From positions 1 to 64,000 of the forward strand of contig CASENB010000021.1 in the NCBI GenBank assembly GCA_949289305.1: 64,000 nucleotides of DNA, given 5' to 3'. The notes under the pieces were generated by a model. It was not told where the DNA came from. It saw only the letters and a program-made list of their open reading frames with translations, and did not search any database. This stretch comes from an uncultured Spirochaetales bacterium (lineage in GTDB: Bacteria > Spirochaetota > Spirochaetia > Sphaerochaetales > Sphaerochaetaceae). Positions 16,300 through 25,212 of the stretch are shown here, piece by piece. Made by a program: the position numbers and the translations under genes. Positions within the stretch are counted from its first letter, which is position 1. Each line of letters starts with the position of its first letter.

Positions 16300-16731
16300 A
16301 TGCAAATACTTAATTTATTCAATCCACTTACATACAAAAGGGAAGATTACGATTTCAACAGCCTCTTGATAAAAATGCTGAAAGCTGAAAAAGGATCGGA
16401 TTCTTTCATCCTATATTCCATATCATTTGACGACTCGTCTTTAAAACTAAAGAAGATCGATTCAGGTTTTAAAACACCTCTGACTAAAGAAGAGAAAGAT
16501 AGAATAGAATCTGGACTCTCTCCTATCGTAAGAGACGATGATGACACGTCAATACCAAGCGGCAAATACTATTTCGAACAGTATCCAGATTTAAGCGAAG
16601 AACAACTTCTTTCTCTAACGTTTTCACAGATAGCAGCAAAGAAAGGCGGCAACAATCTCTTATACGTCAGACTCTACAAGGAAAACACTTTAGAGCTTGT
16701 AATGCAGGCTTTTCGCCCTTGTATGCTTTAG
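16300..16731 (+). CDS. Uncharacterised 143-residue protein
   Basis: Not recognised. A soluble, acidic protein without a signal peptide or membrane helix. GGAGAG lies just before its ATG. The C-terminal half contains GKYYFEQYPDLSEEQL and KKGGNNLLYVRLYKENTLELVMQAF, suggesting a small alpha/beta fold. As last gene of the nagA-pepD-C26 run it may act with the degenerate glutaminase-like protein; this is context only. The traB promoter lies inside its final codons. Confidence 0.7.
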   Translation: MQILNLFNPLTYKREDYDFNSLLIKMLKAEKGSDSFILYSISFDDSSLKLKKIDSGFKTPLTKEEKDRIESGLSPIVRDDDDTSIPSGKYYFEQYPDLSEEQLLSLTFSQIAAKKGGNNLLYVRLYKENTLELVMQAFRPCML

Positions 16732-16742
16732 CCGATTTTGGT

Positions 16743-16748
16743 TATATT
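16743..16748 (+). promoter_or_regulatory. traB -10 hexamer set for a leaderless start
   Basis: TATATT lies exactly 6 nt before ATG 16755; a weak -35 TTGTAT is at 16719-16724 (18-bp spacer). Transcription would begin at or within one base of the start codon. Confidence 0.55.
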
Positions 16749-16754
16749 CATCTT

Positions 16755-17945
16755 ATGCAAGTTGAAAATCTAGCAGAGAGTCTAAATAGAATCACTCTGA
16801 ATGACGGAAGAAAAATTACATTAATAGGTACAGCACATATATCATCTGGAAGCGTCGAACTTGTCGAAAAAACGATAGAAGAGGAGAATCCAGATAGAAT
16901 CTGCATCGAGCTCGACGAAAGCCGAATGAAGAGCAAGAGCGAGAAGCAGAGCTGGGAGAATATGGATATCCGAAAGGTCTTCAAAGAGGGCCGCGGATTC
17001 TTCCTTTTAGCAAATACCGCCCTTGCTTCATTTCAAAAGAGGATGGGAGAACAGACCGGAATAAAGCCCGGAGAGGAAATCCTCACAGCCGCAAAGATTG
17101 CAAAAGAGAAGAACATACCTCTATCCCTTTGCGATAGAGAAATACAGGTTACGTTTAAAAGAGCCTGGGCAAAGTCGAGCTTCTATAATAAGTGCAAACT
17201 CCTTGCAACTTTGATATCCGCAGCATTCTCAGATGAGAAGATAACAGAAGAAGATATCGAAGACTTAAAGAAGCAAGATACTCTTGAGACCATGATGTCA
17301 GAGATTGCAAAAGAACTTCCAACAGTGAAAGAAGTTCTTATAGACGAAAGAGACAGATATCTTGCAACTAGCATTTACAAGCAGGAAGGAAACAACAAGG
17401 TCGCAGTAATAGGCGCTGGGCATATGGGAGGCGTTATTAAGACGATAGATAGCCTTGAAAAAGGAGAAATAGATAGCGACATAAGTGAAATAGCCTCTGT
17501 TCCTCCAAAGAAGAAAAGTTCAAAATACCTATCATACATCGTACCGACTCTTATCGTCCTACTTGTAATACTGGGCATTGCGATAAACGGATGGGATCAA
17601 GGACTAAGGATGTTCTTATATTGGATGGCAGCATGTGCAGGATGCACTTTCGCATCTTCAATCTTTTCTCTTGCCCATCCGTTGAACATCATAATATCGT
17701 CCATCACTGCACCTTTTTTCGCTCTAAATCCGGTTCTCGGAGTCGGGATGCTTTCTGGAGTGCTTGAAGCGACATTCAGAAAGCCAAAAGTAAAAGATTT
17801 TGAAAATATGACGGACGATGCAGGAAAATTAAAAGGATGGTATAAAAACAGGATACTTCATGCGCTTCTTGCATTCTTCTTATCGTCAATAGGAAGCATG
17901 ATAGGAACGTTTGTAGCATTTCCAATGCTTATTGCAAATCTTTAA
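16755..17945 (+). CDS. TraB/PrgY family membrane protein
   Basis: A 396-residue protein of the TraB family, named after an enterococcal pheromone-shutdown protein; the general function is unsettled, and a membrane-anchored hydrolase fold has been proposed. Family motifs: LIGTAHISSGSVELV (residues about 22-36), ICIELDESR, LCDREIQVTFKRAW and VAVIGAGHMGGV. The C-terminal 130 residues hold four hydrophobic helices. The ATG at 16719 lies upstream of the promoter hexamer, so 16755, which fits the family start, is chosen. A strong terminator follows. Confidence 0.85.
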   Translation: MQVENLAESLNRITLNDGRKITLIGTAHISSGSVELVEKTIEEENPDRICIELDESRMKSKSEKQSWENMDIRKVFKEGRGFFLLANTALASFQKRMGEQTGIKPGEEILTAAKIAKEKNIPLSLCDREIQVTFKRAWAKSSFYNKCKLLATLISAAFSDEKITEEDIEDLKKQDTLETMMSEIAKELPTVKEVLIDERDRYLATSIYKQEGNNKVAVIGAGHMGGVIKTIDSLEKGEIDSDISEIASVPPKKKSSKYLSYIVPTLIVLLVILGIAINGWDQGLRMFLYWMAACAGCTFASSIFSLAHPLNIIISSITAPFFALNPVLGVGMLSGVLEATFRKPKVKDFENMTDDAGKLKGWYKNRILHALLAFFLSSIGSMIGTFVAFPMLIANL

Positions 17946-17951
17946 AGCAGA

Positions 17952-17984
17952 GCCTCGCAAAGACAAAAGCGAGGCTTATTTTTT
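17952..17984. terminator. Bidirectional terminator
   Basis: GCCTCGC (17952-17958) pairs with GCGAGGC (17969-17975) and is followed by TTATTTTTT on the plus strand. The minus-strand gene stops at 17976, so the hairpin can end both transcripts. Confidence 0.85.
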
Positions 17985-18629
17985 GTGTTCTCGATACATC
18001 TCAAAAAGAACAATGCTCAATGGCAATATGGAAAAGGCTATAGTATGAGTTCCAAGCCTCTCCCCGATGAAAGAACATAATATTCCTCCAAGAACGAACG
18101 TCCCAATTAGCCCTGCATGATATCCGCTTTTCTTTAAAGCCTTCTTATCATTTTCTGCGATTGCGGTATATAACGAGGCTCCGCATCCTCTTAAATGTGC
18201 AGTACAGAACAGAGTGGACATAGCAACCCCACGGGCTTCTTTAAAGCTATTGAACTGCATACTGCTAATTAGCGCTATCGTAACATGAAAGATTACAAAC
18301 GGAGTGCTTTCCGGAAGAAAAGATAAAAATAGAAGAAGAATCGTTTCTGATAGAACCAATACGGGAGGCCATTTTTCCTTTAATTTCGATATGAACATCT
18401 GAGATAGAAACGAACCTATGAAAAACGTCGATATGGGAACTAAAACAGAAAGAGCCCCATTTAAATTTCCCTCTGCAATATTTAAAGCAAGAATAAGAAG
18501 ATTCGCAGTTTCTGCATTAGCAAAGACGCCGCCTTTTAAGAAATACGAATACGCACCCATAAATCCGCCAGAAAGCATTAAGAGTACAAACGTATGATAG
18601 CGATGAGTAACGGAAGTATTATCTTTCAT
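17976..18629 (-). CDS. YoaK/DUF1275 family membrane protein
   Basis: A 217-residue inner-membrane protein with about six hydrophobic helices. The start of the family is clear: LLMLSGGFMGAYSYFLKGGVFANAETANLL, whose last part matches the GxF.n.qTgN pattern of DUF1275. The second half, SMQFNSFKEARGVAMSTLFCTAHLRG, matches the family's internal motif. Function is unknown. TATAGT lies about 8 nt before the ATG on the minus strand. It is transcribed divergently from the CMD gene. Confidence 0.8.
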   Translation of the reverse strand: MKDNTSVTHRYHTFVLLMLSGGFMGAYSYFLKGGVFANAETANLLILALNIAEGNLNGALSVLVPISTFFIGSFLSQMFISKLKEKWPPVLVLSETILLLFLSFLPESTPFVIFHVTIALISSMQFNSFKEARGVAMSTLFCTAHLRGCGASLYTAIAENDKKALKKSGYHAGLIGTFVLGGILCSFIGERLGTHTIAFSILPLSIVLFEMYREHKK

Positions 18630-18811
18630 GTTGAAAAACTATAATTAAATCTTCTTATTTTATCTATACGCAGATTTTAGATCATTTTGCCAAAAACATT
18701 CTTTTTTGTTATCTTTTATTTACGCAAATAATTTACACTCTTTGTAATCTTCACTAACTAAAGCACCGCTTTTTCTAAACTACAAATTTTTTCCATAAGG
18801 AGGAAAACAAG

Positions 18812-19576
18812 ATGAACATAACGGATATGAGGAGATCTAAAGCGCATCTATTCAGCCCATCAGCACTATCTCTTGACGTAACAGATCCTGAGTTCTCAGA
18901 TATTATCTCACGCTTTGCTTTCACAGAAGTCACTCAATTCGGAGATTTGGAAACAAGAGATAAGATACTTATAAGTCTTGCTTGCGTAATTGCATCAAAT
19001 GGAAAAGAAGCGTTCCATATGGTTTTAAAAGGCGCTCTAAAAGCTGGCATAAAAGAAGAGGAAATAAAGGAACTGATCTATCAGAGTACGGCATATGTTG
19101 GAGTTTCAGGCATCCTTTACTATCTGAGAGAAACAAATAAGGAACTAGATAGAAAAGGTCATGATTTTTCACATGAAAAAAGGACGACGATCAAAGAGGA
19201 AGAGAGAAGGGAAAAAGGTGAAGAGGTGCAAGTTAAAATATTTGGACCTGAAATGAAAGGCAGTTCTTTAAAAGGTGATGACGAGAGCAGGCACATAAGC
19301 AGATGGATAAGCGAAAACTGCTATGGCGATTATTACACTAGGGAAGGATTAAGCCTGAAAGACAGAGAGCTAATAACATTTACAATTCTTTTATCATCAG
19401 GATGTACTGATAATCAATTGAAAAGACACATCCAAGGCAATTTAAATCTAAATAGAAGCAGAAAGGAACTGATAGAAGCAGCTAGCGAATGCATTCCATT
19501 TATCGGTTATCCAAAAGTACTAAAAGCTATAGATGCGATTGATGAACTAACTCTTAAGACCAAGAGCGCTGACTAA
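18812..19576 (+). CDS. Carboxymuconolactone decarboxylase family protein, two CMD domains
   Basis: A 254-residue protein with two CMD/AhpD-like helical domains: residues about 20-110 (DKILISLACVIASNGKEAF, then AGIKEEEIKELIYQSTAYVG) and 160-245 (DRELITFTILLSSGCTDNQL, then RKELIEAASECIPFIGYPK). A charged linker joins them. The redox CxxC of AhpD is absent; single cysteines occur, so a peroxidase role is uncertain. A strong GGAGGA precedes the ATG. The 3' end overlaps radA, which runs the other way, by 30 bp. Confidence 0.85.
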   Translation: MNITDMRRSKAHLFSPSALSLDVTDPEFSDIISRFAFTEVTQFGDLETRDKILISLACVIASNGKEAFHMVLKGALKAGIKEEEIKELIYQSTAYVGVSGILYYLRETNKELDRKGHDFSHEKRTTIKEEERREKGEEVQVKIFGPEMKGSSLKGDDESRHISRWISENCYGDYYTREGLSLKDRELITFTILLSSGCTDNQLKRHIQGNLNLNRSRKELIEAASECIPFIGYPKVLKAIDAIDELTLKTKSAD

Positions 19577-20911
19577 TGCGCTCTTTATGCTCTTGACATA
19601 TACAGTTTCTTCATTGCTTTTTTTGTTCTTTATGTAAGGAGAGATAACTAAATCAAATCCAAGATCTGCAGCGGCTTTCAATTTTCTATCGAGAAAAGGA
19701 ACGTTCCTAACCTCACCTGCAAGAGAAAGCTCTCCAAAAGAAACAAGTTTCGAAGGAAGAGACCTATTTAGCCTTGAGCTGTATAAAGCTAAAGCAAGAG
19801 GAAGCTCTATGGAAACATCATTTAGCTTTACGCCTCCTGCAACATTTACATAGACATCCTGATCGTTTAATTTAAGCCCTGCATGACGCTCTAATATCGC
19901 AGATACGCGAGAAACTCTCGCAATGTCTATCTTATCAGAATATATTCTTTGCAGCCCTGTTTTAGCAGGTACGACTAAAGCCTGTATCTCTACGACAAAG
20001 GCTCTTGAACCTTCCACGATGGATGAAAATGCAATTCCTGGAGGCAGATCGTCTTCATCCCTTGTAGAAAGGAATACCTCTTTAGGATCCTTCAGCCCAT
20101 GAAGCCCTTTCTCATCCATCTCGAACAATCCGATCTCATCTACGGAGCCGAATCTGTTCTTAGCAGCCCTTAAAAGCCTTATTCCGTTTTCAGCACTCTC
20201 AAAATAAAGAACAGTATCTACCATGTGCTCTACGATCTTAGGTCCTGCGATATTGCCATCCTTTGTAACGTGTCCTACGAAGAAAATGGAAGATCCTATC
20301 TTCTTCGCCACGTTTGAAAGTACGAGGCAACAGGCTCTGACCTGATTAGGAGAGCCTTGCATAGACGCAACAGAAGCGCTATAAAGCGTTTGAAGGCTGT
20401 CGACAATGATAATCTTCGGTTCAATCTTTTCGATCGTCTCTTCGAGCACCTCGAGCCGTGTATCGCAAAATATAGATATATTTGAAATGTTTAAATTAAG
20501 ACGTTCGCCTCTAAGCTTAACCTGAGAAGGAGATTCTTCTCCAGATACATAAAGAACTTCATTATCTTCTGATAGATGTGAAAGCATCTCAAGCATTAAA
20601 GTCGATTTTCCAATCCCCGGCTCTCCTCCTATCAAGACAGAAGAAGGAAGCATGACGCCGCCACCAAGAACCCTATCAAGTTCATCAAACCCAGAAGAAA
20701 GCCTCACGGCATCATCAGATCTTATCTCTGATAATTTTCGTATTTTATTATCGCTTGATGGGGAGGCTGAACCAACTTTAGTTTTATTAGGAGTACTAAC
20801 TATCTCTTCTTCAAACGTATTCCAACTATTGCATTCAGGACATCTGCCCATCCACTTAGATTCGGTATGCCCACATTCTGAGCAGACATACCGTTTTTGC
20901 ACTTCTTTCAA
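19547..20911 (-). CDS. radA: DNA repair protein RadA
   Basis: A 454-residue RecA-like helicase that extends recombination intermediates. Features in order: C4 zinc finger (C10, C13, C24, C27), Walker A GGEPGIGKST (95-104), the RadA hallmark KNRFG (251-255), and a C-terminal Lon-protease-like domain (VNVAGGVKLND, SLAGEVRNVPFLDRKL). Length fits the family. It starts 8 bp beyond the end of the cyclophilin-FKBP gene and is probably cotranscribed with it. Confidence 0.95.
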   Translation of the reverse strand: MKEVQKRYVCSECGHTESKWMGRCPECNSWNTFEEEIVSTPNKTKVGSASPSSDNKIRKLSEIRSDDAVRLSSGFDELDRVLGGGVMLPSSVLIGGEPGIGKSTLMLEMLSHLSEDNEVLYVSGEESPSQVKLRGERLNLNISNISIFCDTRLEVLEETIEKIEPKIIIVDSLQTLYSASVASMQGSPNQVRACCLVLSNVAKKIGSSIFFVGHVTKDGNIAGPKIVEHMVDTVLYFESAENGIRLLRAAKNRFGSVDEIGLFEMDEKGLHGLKDPKEVFLSTRDEDDLPPGIAFSSIVEGSRAFVVEIQALVVPAKTGLQRIYSDKIDIARVSRVSAILERHAGLKLNDQDVYVNVAGGVKLNDVSIELPLALALYSSRLNRSLPSKLVSFGELSLAGEVRNVPFLDRKLKAAADLGFDLVISPYIKNKKSNEETVYVKSIKSALVSALGLKS

Positions 20912-20919
20912 ATTATCTC

Positions 20920-21870
20920 CTAGAAACTAAGAAGTTCCACGCTGAAAATCAAATATGAATTAGGAGGAATTACTCCAGGATATCCATATTCGCCATATCC
21001 AAGTTCAGGTGGGATGATCAAAGTTCTCTTCTCTCCTTTCTTCATCGTCTGAAGAGCCTCGTTCCACCCTTCTATCACCTGTCCGATCCTAAACGTTGCA
21101 GGCTCGCCTCTCGCAATTGAAGAATCAAAGATTTTTCCATTCAACAGGCTTCCTGTATAATGTACCGTAACGTTTTCCCCATATTTCGGACTCTTATCTC
21201 CTGAACCTTCTTGATCGATTACATACATAAGTCCGCTCTTCGTTTTTGTAGCATTAGGATAGCGGTTCCTGATCTCATCTAAAATAGCTTTTCTCTCTGC
21301 TTCAAGCTTTTCCTGAGCCCTCTTTTCAGCATCCATAACATATTTATCGAATGCAGCACCTGAGGTATCGAACGCCTCAGCATCCTTACCGACTCTTATA
21401 ATCTCGACACTGTTGATCTTATCGCCAGTTTCAATATTGTTCACAACATCCTGTCCTTCTACGACATGACCGAATACCGAGTGTTTTCCATCAAGCCAAG
21501 GAGTTGCAACATGGGTAATAAAAAACTGGCTTCCATTTGTATTTGGGCCTGCATTTGCCATAGAAAGTATGCCTGGACCAGTATGTCTTAAAGAAGAATC
21601 AAATTCATCTGGAAATCTATAGCCAGGACCGCCTGTTCCGTCTCCTTTAGGACATCCGCCTTGAATCATAAAATCCTTAATAACACGATGAAACATCAGG
21701 CCATCATAAAATGGCGTTCCTAAATCATCCATATTAAGACTGCCTTCTGCCAGTCCAACGAAATTGCAAACAGTCATTGGAACTTTCTTATATTCCAAAA
21801 ACAAAAGAATATCACCTTTTGAAGTATTAATCTTTGCGTAAAGACCGTCTTTTAATTTACTTTTATCCAT
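20920..21870 (-). CDS. Dual-family immunophilin: cyclophilin-FKBP fusion peptidyl-prolyl isomerase
   Basis: A 316-residue protein with two isomerase folds. Residues about 8-165 are a bacterial cyclophilin ([35 protein letters not shown]). Residues about 175-205 are a charged helical linker. Residues about 215-316 are an FKBP domain ([33 protein letters not shown]). No signal peptide, so cytoplasmic. Cyclophilin-first fusions (CFBP type) have been described in spirochaetes such as Treponema. AAGGA precedes the ATG. It lies between parB and radA on the same strand. Confidence 0.92.
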   Translation of the reverse strand: MDKSKLKDGLYAKINTSKGDILLFLEYKKVPMTVCNFVGLAEGSLNMDDLGTPFYDGLMFHRVIKDFMIQGGCPKGDGTGGPGYRFPDEFDSSLRHTGPGILSMANAGPNTNGSQFFITHVATPWLDGKHSVFGHVVEGQDVVNNIETGDKINSVEIIRVGKDAEAFDTSGAAFDKYVMDAEKRAQEKLEAERKAILDEIRNRYPNATKTKSGLMYVIDQEGSGDKSPKYGENVTVHYTGSLLNGKIFDSSIARGEPATFRIGQVIEGWNEALQTMKKGEKRTLIIPPELGYGEYGYPGVIPPNSYLIFSVELLSF

Positions 21871-21894
21871 ATTAATTCCTTATATTATAATTAA

Positions 21895-22878
21895 TTATTC
21901 CTCAAATAAATCATCTCCGTCACTTAAAAACGAATAGATTCTTTCAAGCTCTTTCTGACTTCTGAAACGAACCATTAAACGGCCTTTGTTCAGTGTTCCT
22001 TTAATCTCAACCTTCGCACCAATTGCAGTAACAAACTTCTCTTCAATCAAGCTGATTTCAGGATCCTTTCCTTTATCCTTCTTCTTTTGTATTATTTTCT
22101 TTCCCTTGTTATATTCTTCAGCAAGGGACTCAGCCTCTCTAACAGAAAGGTCATTCTCTACAATCTTATTTCTCAATAGCATCTGATCAGAAGGATTAAT
22201 TAAAGATAATATCGCTCTTGCATGACCACTTGTAATCAAACCTGAAATAAGATCATCTTTAATTGTATCAGGAAGATTTAAGAGTCTTATAGAATTTGTA
22301 ACTGCAGATCTTGATTTTCCAACTTTTTTCGCAACCTCTTCTTGGGTATATCCAGATTTCTGTATTAAATATTGATAAGCAAATGCTTCTTCTATAGGAT
22401 TTAAGTTCTCTCTTTGAACATTTTCAATTAAAGATACTTCCATCCTCTGTATCTCTCCAAGACTTTTTATAATACTTGGAATATGCTCAAGACCTGCAAT
22501 TTTAGATGCTCTATATCTTCTCTCTCCTGCAATTATAGAATATTTTCCAGGCGCATACTCTTCTACGATTATGGGCTGAATTACCCCCTGACTCTTAATG
22601 GACTCTGCAAGTTCATTTAAAGAATCATCATCAAAGCTCTTTCTCGGCTGGTTAACATTCGCAGAAATAGAAGAAAGAGGTAAATAAACAACCCTTTCTC
22701 CTGTATCTACTTCGGTATTATCCTTTTTCAAAGGAATATCGAAAGACGGCGGAGTTAAAGGTACTTCTTCTTTCTCATTTTCAGAAAGCGGAATGTTTTC
22801 TATCTGGGCATCGTAATCAAAACCGGACAGCAAGGAGCCCATACCCTTACCTAATCCATGTTTTCTATCACCAGGCAC
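21895..22878 (-). CDS. parB: Chromosome-partitioning protein ParB
   Basis: A 327-residue ParB/Spo0J. The N-terminal CTP-binding domain has the motif GERRYRASKIAGL (C-motif) after SQGVIQPIIVEE. The helix-turn-helix TQEEVAKKVGKSRSAVTN would bind parS, and the C-terminal 40 residues would dimerise. It loads and spreads at the three parS sites found at 23995-24967. It overlaps parA by 11 bp, so the two are coupled. Confidence 0.95.
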   Translation of the reverse strand: MPGDRKHGLGKGMGSLLSGFDYDAQIENIPLSENEKEEVPLTPPSFDIPLKKDNTEVDTGERVVYLPLSSISANVNQPRKSFDDDSLNELAESIKSQGVIQPIIVEEYAPGKYSIIAGERRYRASKIAGLEHIPSIIKSLGEIQRMEVSLIENVQRENLNPIEEAFAYQYLIQKSGYTQEEVAKKVGKSRSAVTNSIRLLNLPDTIKDDLISGLITSGHARAILSLINPSDQMLLRNKIVENDLSVREAESLAEEYNKGKKIIQKKKDKGKDPEISLIEEKFVTAIGAKVEIKGTLNKGRLMVRFRSQKELERIYSFLSDGDDLFEE

Positions 22879-23629
22879 GTTCTACAACCTCCTTAGCTAA
22901 AGCAGAGTAGGCTTTAGCTCCAACATTGTTCTTATCGTAGACATTAATCGGCATTCCATGGCTAGGAGCTTCAGAAAGACGAACAGAACGAGGAATAATT
23001 GTTTTAAATACCAGATCTTTAAAATATTCACTGACATCGTCCACAACATCCTGATTTAAAAGAACTCTTTTACTATACATAGTGAAAAGGATTCCCATTA
23101 TTTTTAATTCAGGATTCAATGATCTTTTGACGTTTGTAATAGTCCTCATTATAAGGTTCAATCCTTCCATTGCTAAATATTCGCATTGAAGAGGAATAAT
23201 TACATAATCTGCCCAAGCAAGAGCATTCATAGTCTCAAGACCGATAGAAGGAGGACAATCGAGTAAAATAAAATCAAAAAGTTCATCAAGCTCTTTTAGA
23301 GCATGCTTAAGGTAAAATTCTCTCTCGTTCTCATCAACAAGCTCTACAGTTAATCCAGCAGTATCCACAGATCCAGCAATAAGACTCAAGTTTTCAAAAA
23401 TTGTTTTTTGAACTGCATCTATTGCATTCTTCTGTCCTGATACGACTTGATAGATAGTAGCCTTTCTACCATCACCAGAGACAGCACCGGTCAAATTAGC
23501 CTGAGAATCAAAATCCACCAAAAGGACTTTATATCCCATAGCACCTAAAGCTGCGCCAAGATTGACGCAAGTAGTAGTCTTTCCTACACCTCCTTTCTGA
23601 TTAAAGAAGATGATTTTATGAGCTTTCAT
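22868..23629 (-). CDS. parA: Chromosome-partitioning ATPase ParA (Soj)
   Basis: A 253-residue P-loop ATPase with the deviant Walker A KGGVGKTTT (about residues 12-20), the A' motif LLVDFDSQANLT and Walker B FILLDCPPSIG. It forms gradients on the nucleoid and moves ParB-parS complexes. The promoter is TCGACA, 17 bp, TATAGT (minus strand 23665-23637), and the -10 ends 7 nt before the ATG with no ribosome site, so the mRNA is predicted to be leaderless. Confidence 0.95.
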   Translation of the reverse strand: MKAHKIIFFNQKGGVGKTTTCVNLGAALGAMGYKVLLVDFDSQANLTGAVSGDGRKATIYQVVSGQKNAIDAVQKTIFENLSLIAGSVDTAGLTVELVDENEREFYLKHALKELDELFDFILLDCPPSIGLETMNALAWADYVIIPLQCEYLAMEGLNLIMRTITNVKRSLNPELKIMGILFTMYSKRVLLNQDVVDDVSEYFKDLVFKTIIPRSVRLSEAPSHGMPINVYDKNNVGAKAYSALAKEVVERAW

Positions 23630-23636
23630 ATAAATA

Positions 23637-23665
23637 ACTATAAAAAAATAATATATAATTGTCGA
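23637..23665 (-). promoter_or_regulatory. parA promoter, predicted leaderless
   Basis: On the minus strand, -35 TCGACA (23665-23660), 17-bp spacer, -10 TATAGT (23642-23637), then 7 nt to ATG at 23629. Confidence 0.7.
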
Positions 23666-23681
23666 TAAATATTTTACTAAC

Positions 23682-23710
23682 TTGACCCCATCTTTATGAA
23701 AAAGTATATT
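23682..23710 (+). promoter_or_regulatory. Promoter of the NifU-like gene
   Basis: TTGACC (23682-23687), 17-bp spacer, TATATT (23705-23710). Here a ribosome site (GGAGG, 23719-23723) follows, in contrast to the divergent parA. Confidence 0.7.
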
Positions 23711-23732
23711 GATGACACGGAGGACAACTTTT

Positions 23733-23957
23733 ATGGAAGAAAAAGTTAAAGAAGCAATAGATGCAATCCGCCCAGCATTACAAAACGACGGTGGAGATAT
23801 AGAATTTATCAGAATGGAAGGAAATGACGTATATGTAAAGCTTGTAGGAGCATGTGCTGGCTGCCCAATGAGTCAGTTAACATTATCTAATGGCGTACAA
23901 AGATATGTCAGAGAAACTGTAGACAAAAATTTAAATATTATTAACGCTACATTCTAA
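23733..23957 (+). CDS. NifU-like C-terminal-domain iron-sulfur scaffold protein
   Basis: A 74-residue Nfu-type protein that carries and delivers Fe-S clusters. The whole domain is present: ALQNDGGDIEFI, then the cluster-binding CAGCP (C41, C44). The ATG at 23733 is chosen because GGAGG lies 9 nt upstream; 23709 lies inside the -10 of the promoter. It has its own promoter and terminator. It could supply clusters to the Fe-S enzymes encoded here (Nth, serine dehydratase); that link is inferred. Confidence 0.9.
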   Translation: MEEKVKEAIDAIRPALQNDGGDIEFIRMEGNDVYVKLVGACAGCPMSQLTLSNGVQRYVRETVDKNLNIINATF

Positions 23958-23964
23958 ATTTAAC

Positions 23965-23992
23965 ATCCAGCTTTTTATGAGCTGGATTTTTT
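23965..23992 (+). terminator. Terminator of the NifU-like gene
   Basis: ATCCAGC pairs with GCTGGAT (23965-23971 and 23981-23987) around a short AT loop, followed by TTTTT. The first parS site begins three bases later. Confidence 0.8.
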
Positions 23993-23994
23993 AA

Positions 23995-24010
23995 TGTTTC
24001 ACGTGAAACA
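23995..24010. promoter_or_regulatory. parS site 1
   Basis: TGTTTCACGTGAAACA, the perfect 16-bp bacterial ParB-binding palindrome. Confidence 0.95.
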
Positions 24011-24713
24011 ATCAAAAAAATAATCATAGATTTAATTATTTTACAAATAAAGAAGGATATAACATTTTCAAAAATCGAAATAATAAACAAAAAAAATTCT
24101 CCTATAATTTAAAAACCAGCAAAGAAGAAAATATCATCAATACAAAATTAAAGTAAATTTTCTTAAATACATCACCTCTTCAGATTAGCTGTTTAAATTT
24201 TCACACTATTAATTTTTTTCTTTGTATATACTGCATATTTATTACAACAACTACAAAGCAAGCATCTTTAATAATTTATTCTTGATAAAATGAGCTGTAG
24301 TCATAAAAAAAACAATTTCACTTTTCATTACATGTAATTTCAAGACTTTAAACTTTGCAAATTATCAAAACATATTTAAGAAACTAACAACTCAAGAGAA
24401 CACCTAAAAATTTTCTCCTAGAAGTCTCATACATAATAAATAATACTATATTATTTAGTTTCCTAACCATTTAAGCATATGAATATTCGCAAAAAATTAT
24501 ATAAGTCTAAAATTTATATAAAATACCTTAAAGAATGCGAAATACAATATTACAAATTTTTAAGTACAAATAAAATTATTTTTCTAATGCTAAAAAATAA
24601 TCTATATAAAATGAAAAAAAACAAACGTCTATCAAAAAATTAAATAAGTATCACACATACGCATATACTAAAATCAAACATATCAAAAAGTGCAATACTA
24701 CAAATTATTTAAA

Positions 24714-24729
24714 TGTTTCACGTGAAACA
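24714..24729. promoter_or_regulatory. parS site 2
   Basis: Perfect TGTTTCACGTGAAACA, 703 bp from the end of site 1. Confidence 0.95.
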
Positions 24730-24951
24730 TAAGGAATATAAAATTATTGCCGAAACAAAAACAAAATCCATTAATGTGCTTTATTAAGTGATTAATTATA
24801 AATAAACAACTATAATTATAAATTCTAAAAATCTAAATATTTAGATTCATTAATAATAAAACAAGAAAATAAGTTATATTATAAAATTATATCTTAACGA
24901 CCAAACAGATAAAAAAGAATAAGCAATAAGGAAATAAAATAAGGGAAAGAT

Positions 24952-24967
24952 TGTTTCACGTGAAACA
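24952..24967. promoter_or_regulatory. parS site 3
   Basis: Perfect TGTTTCACGTGAAACA, 222 bp from the end of site 2. Confidence 0.95.
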
Positions 24968-25156
24968 ATACTGTAAAAAAGTAAACGTTGCTTGGTTTTC
25001 TCTTTAAAATTTAGGTAAACGAAGTAAAATCTTCGATTTTCATACAAAATTCCAAGGTTTTTTGATTATGTTTCTATGTATAGTTTCAGAAATATGTTAT
25101 TAAAAATCGATGTTTTTACCTATTTAATAGGTAAGTTTTTAAACATTTTAAAGACT

Positions 25157-25186
25157 AAAAAAGCCGATGTTTTTACACCGGCTTTT
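25157..25186 (-). terminator. gyrA terminator
   Basis: On the minus strand AAGCCGGTGT pairs with ACATCGGCTT (one wobble) around AAAA, followed by TTTTAG. Confidence 0.75.
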
Positions 25187-25212
25187 ATATCATGAGTTAA
25201 TTTTTGTACAAA

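Larger units (their letters stand above)
24011..25154. other. Gene-free AT-rich partition region
   Basis: About 1.1 kb between the NifU-like gene and the gyrA terminator. It is extremely AT-rich and holds no credible coding frame or tRNA. It contains parS sites 2 and 3, a nested hairpin at about 24990-25075 ending in a T-run, and a 15-bp palindrome ACCTATTTAATAGGT near 25120. With parS1 it forms the ParB loading region about 7 kb from oriC. Confidence 0.7.
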
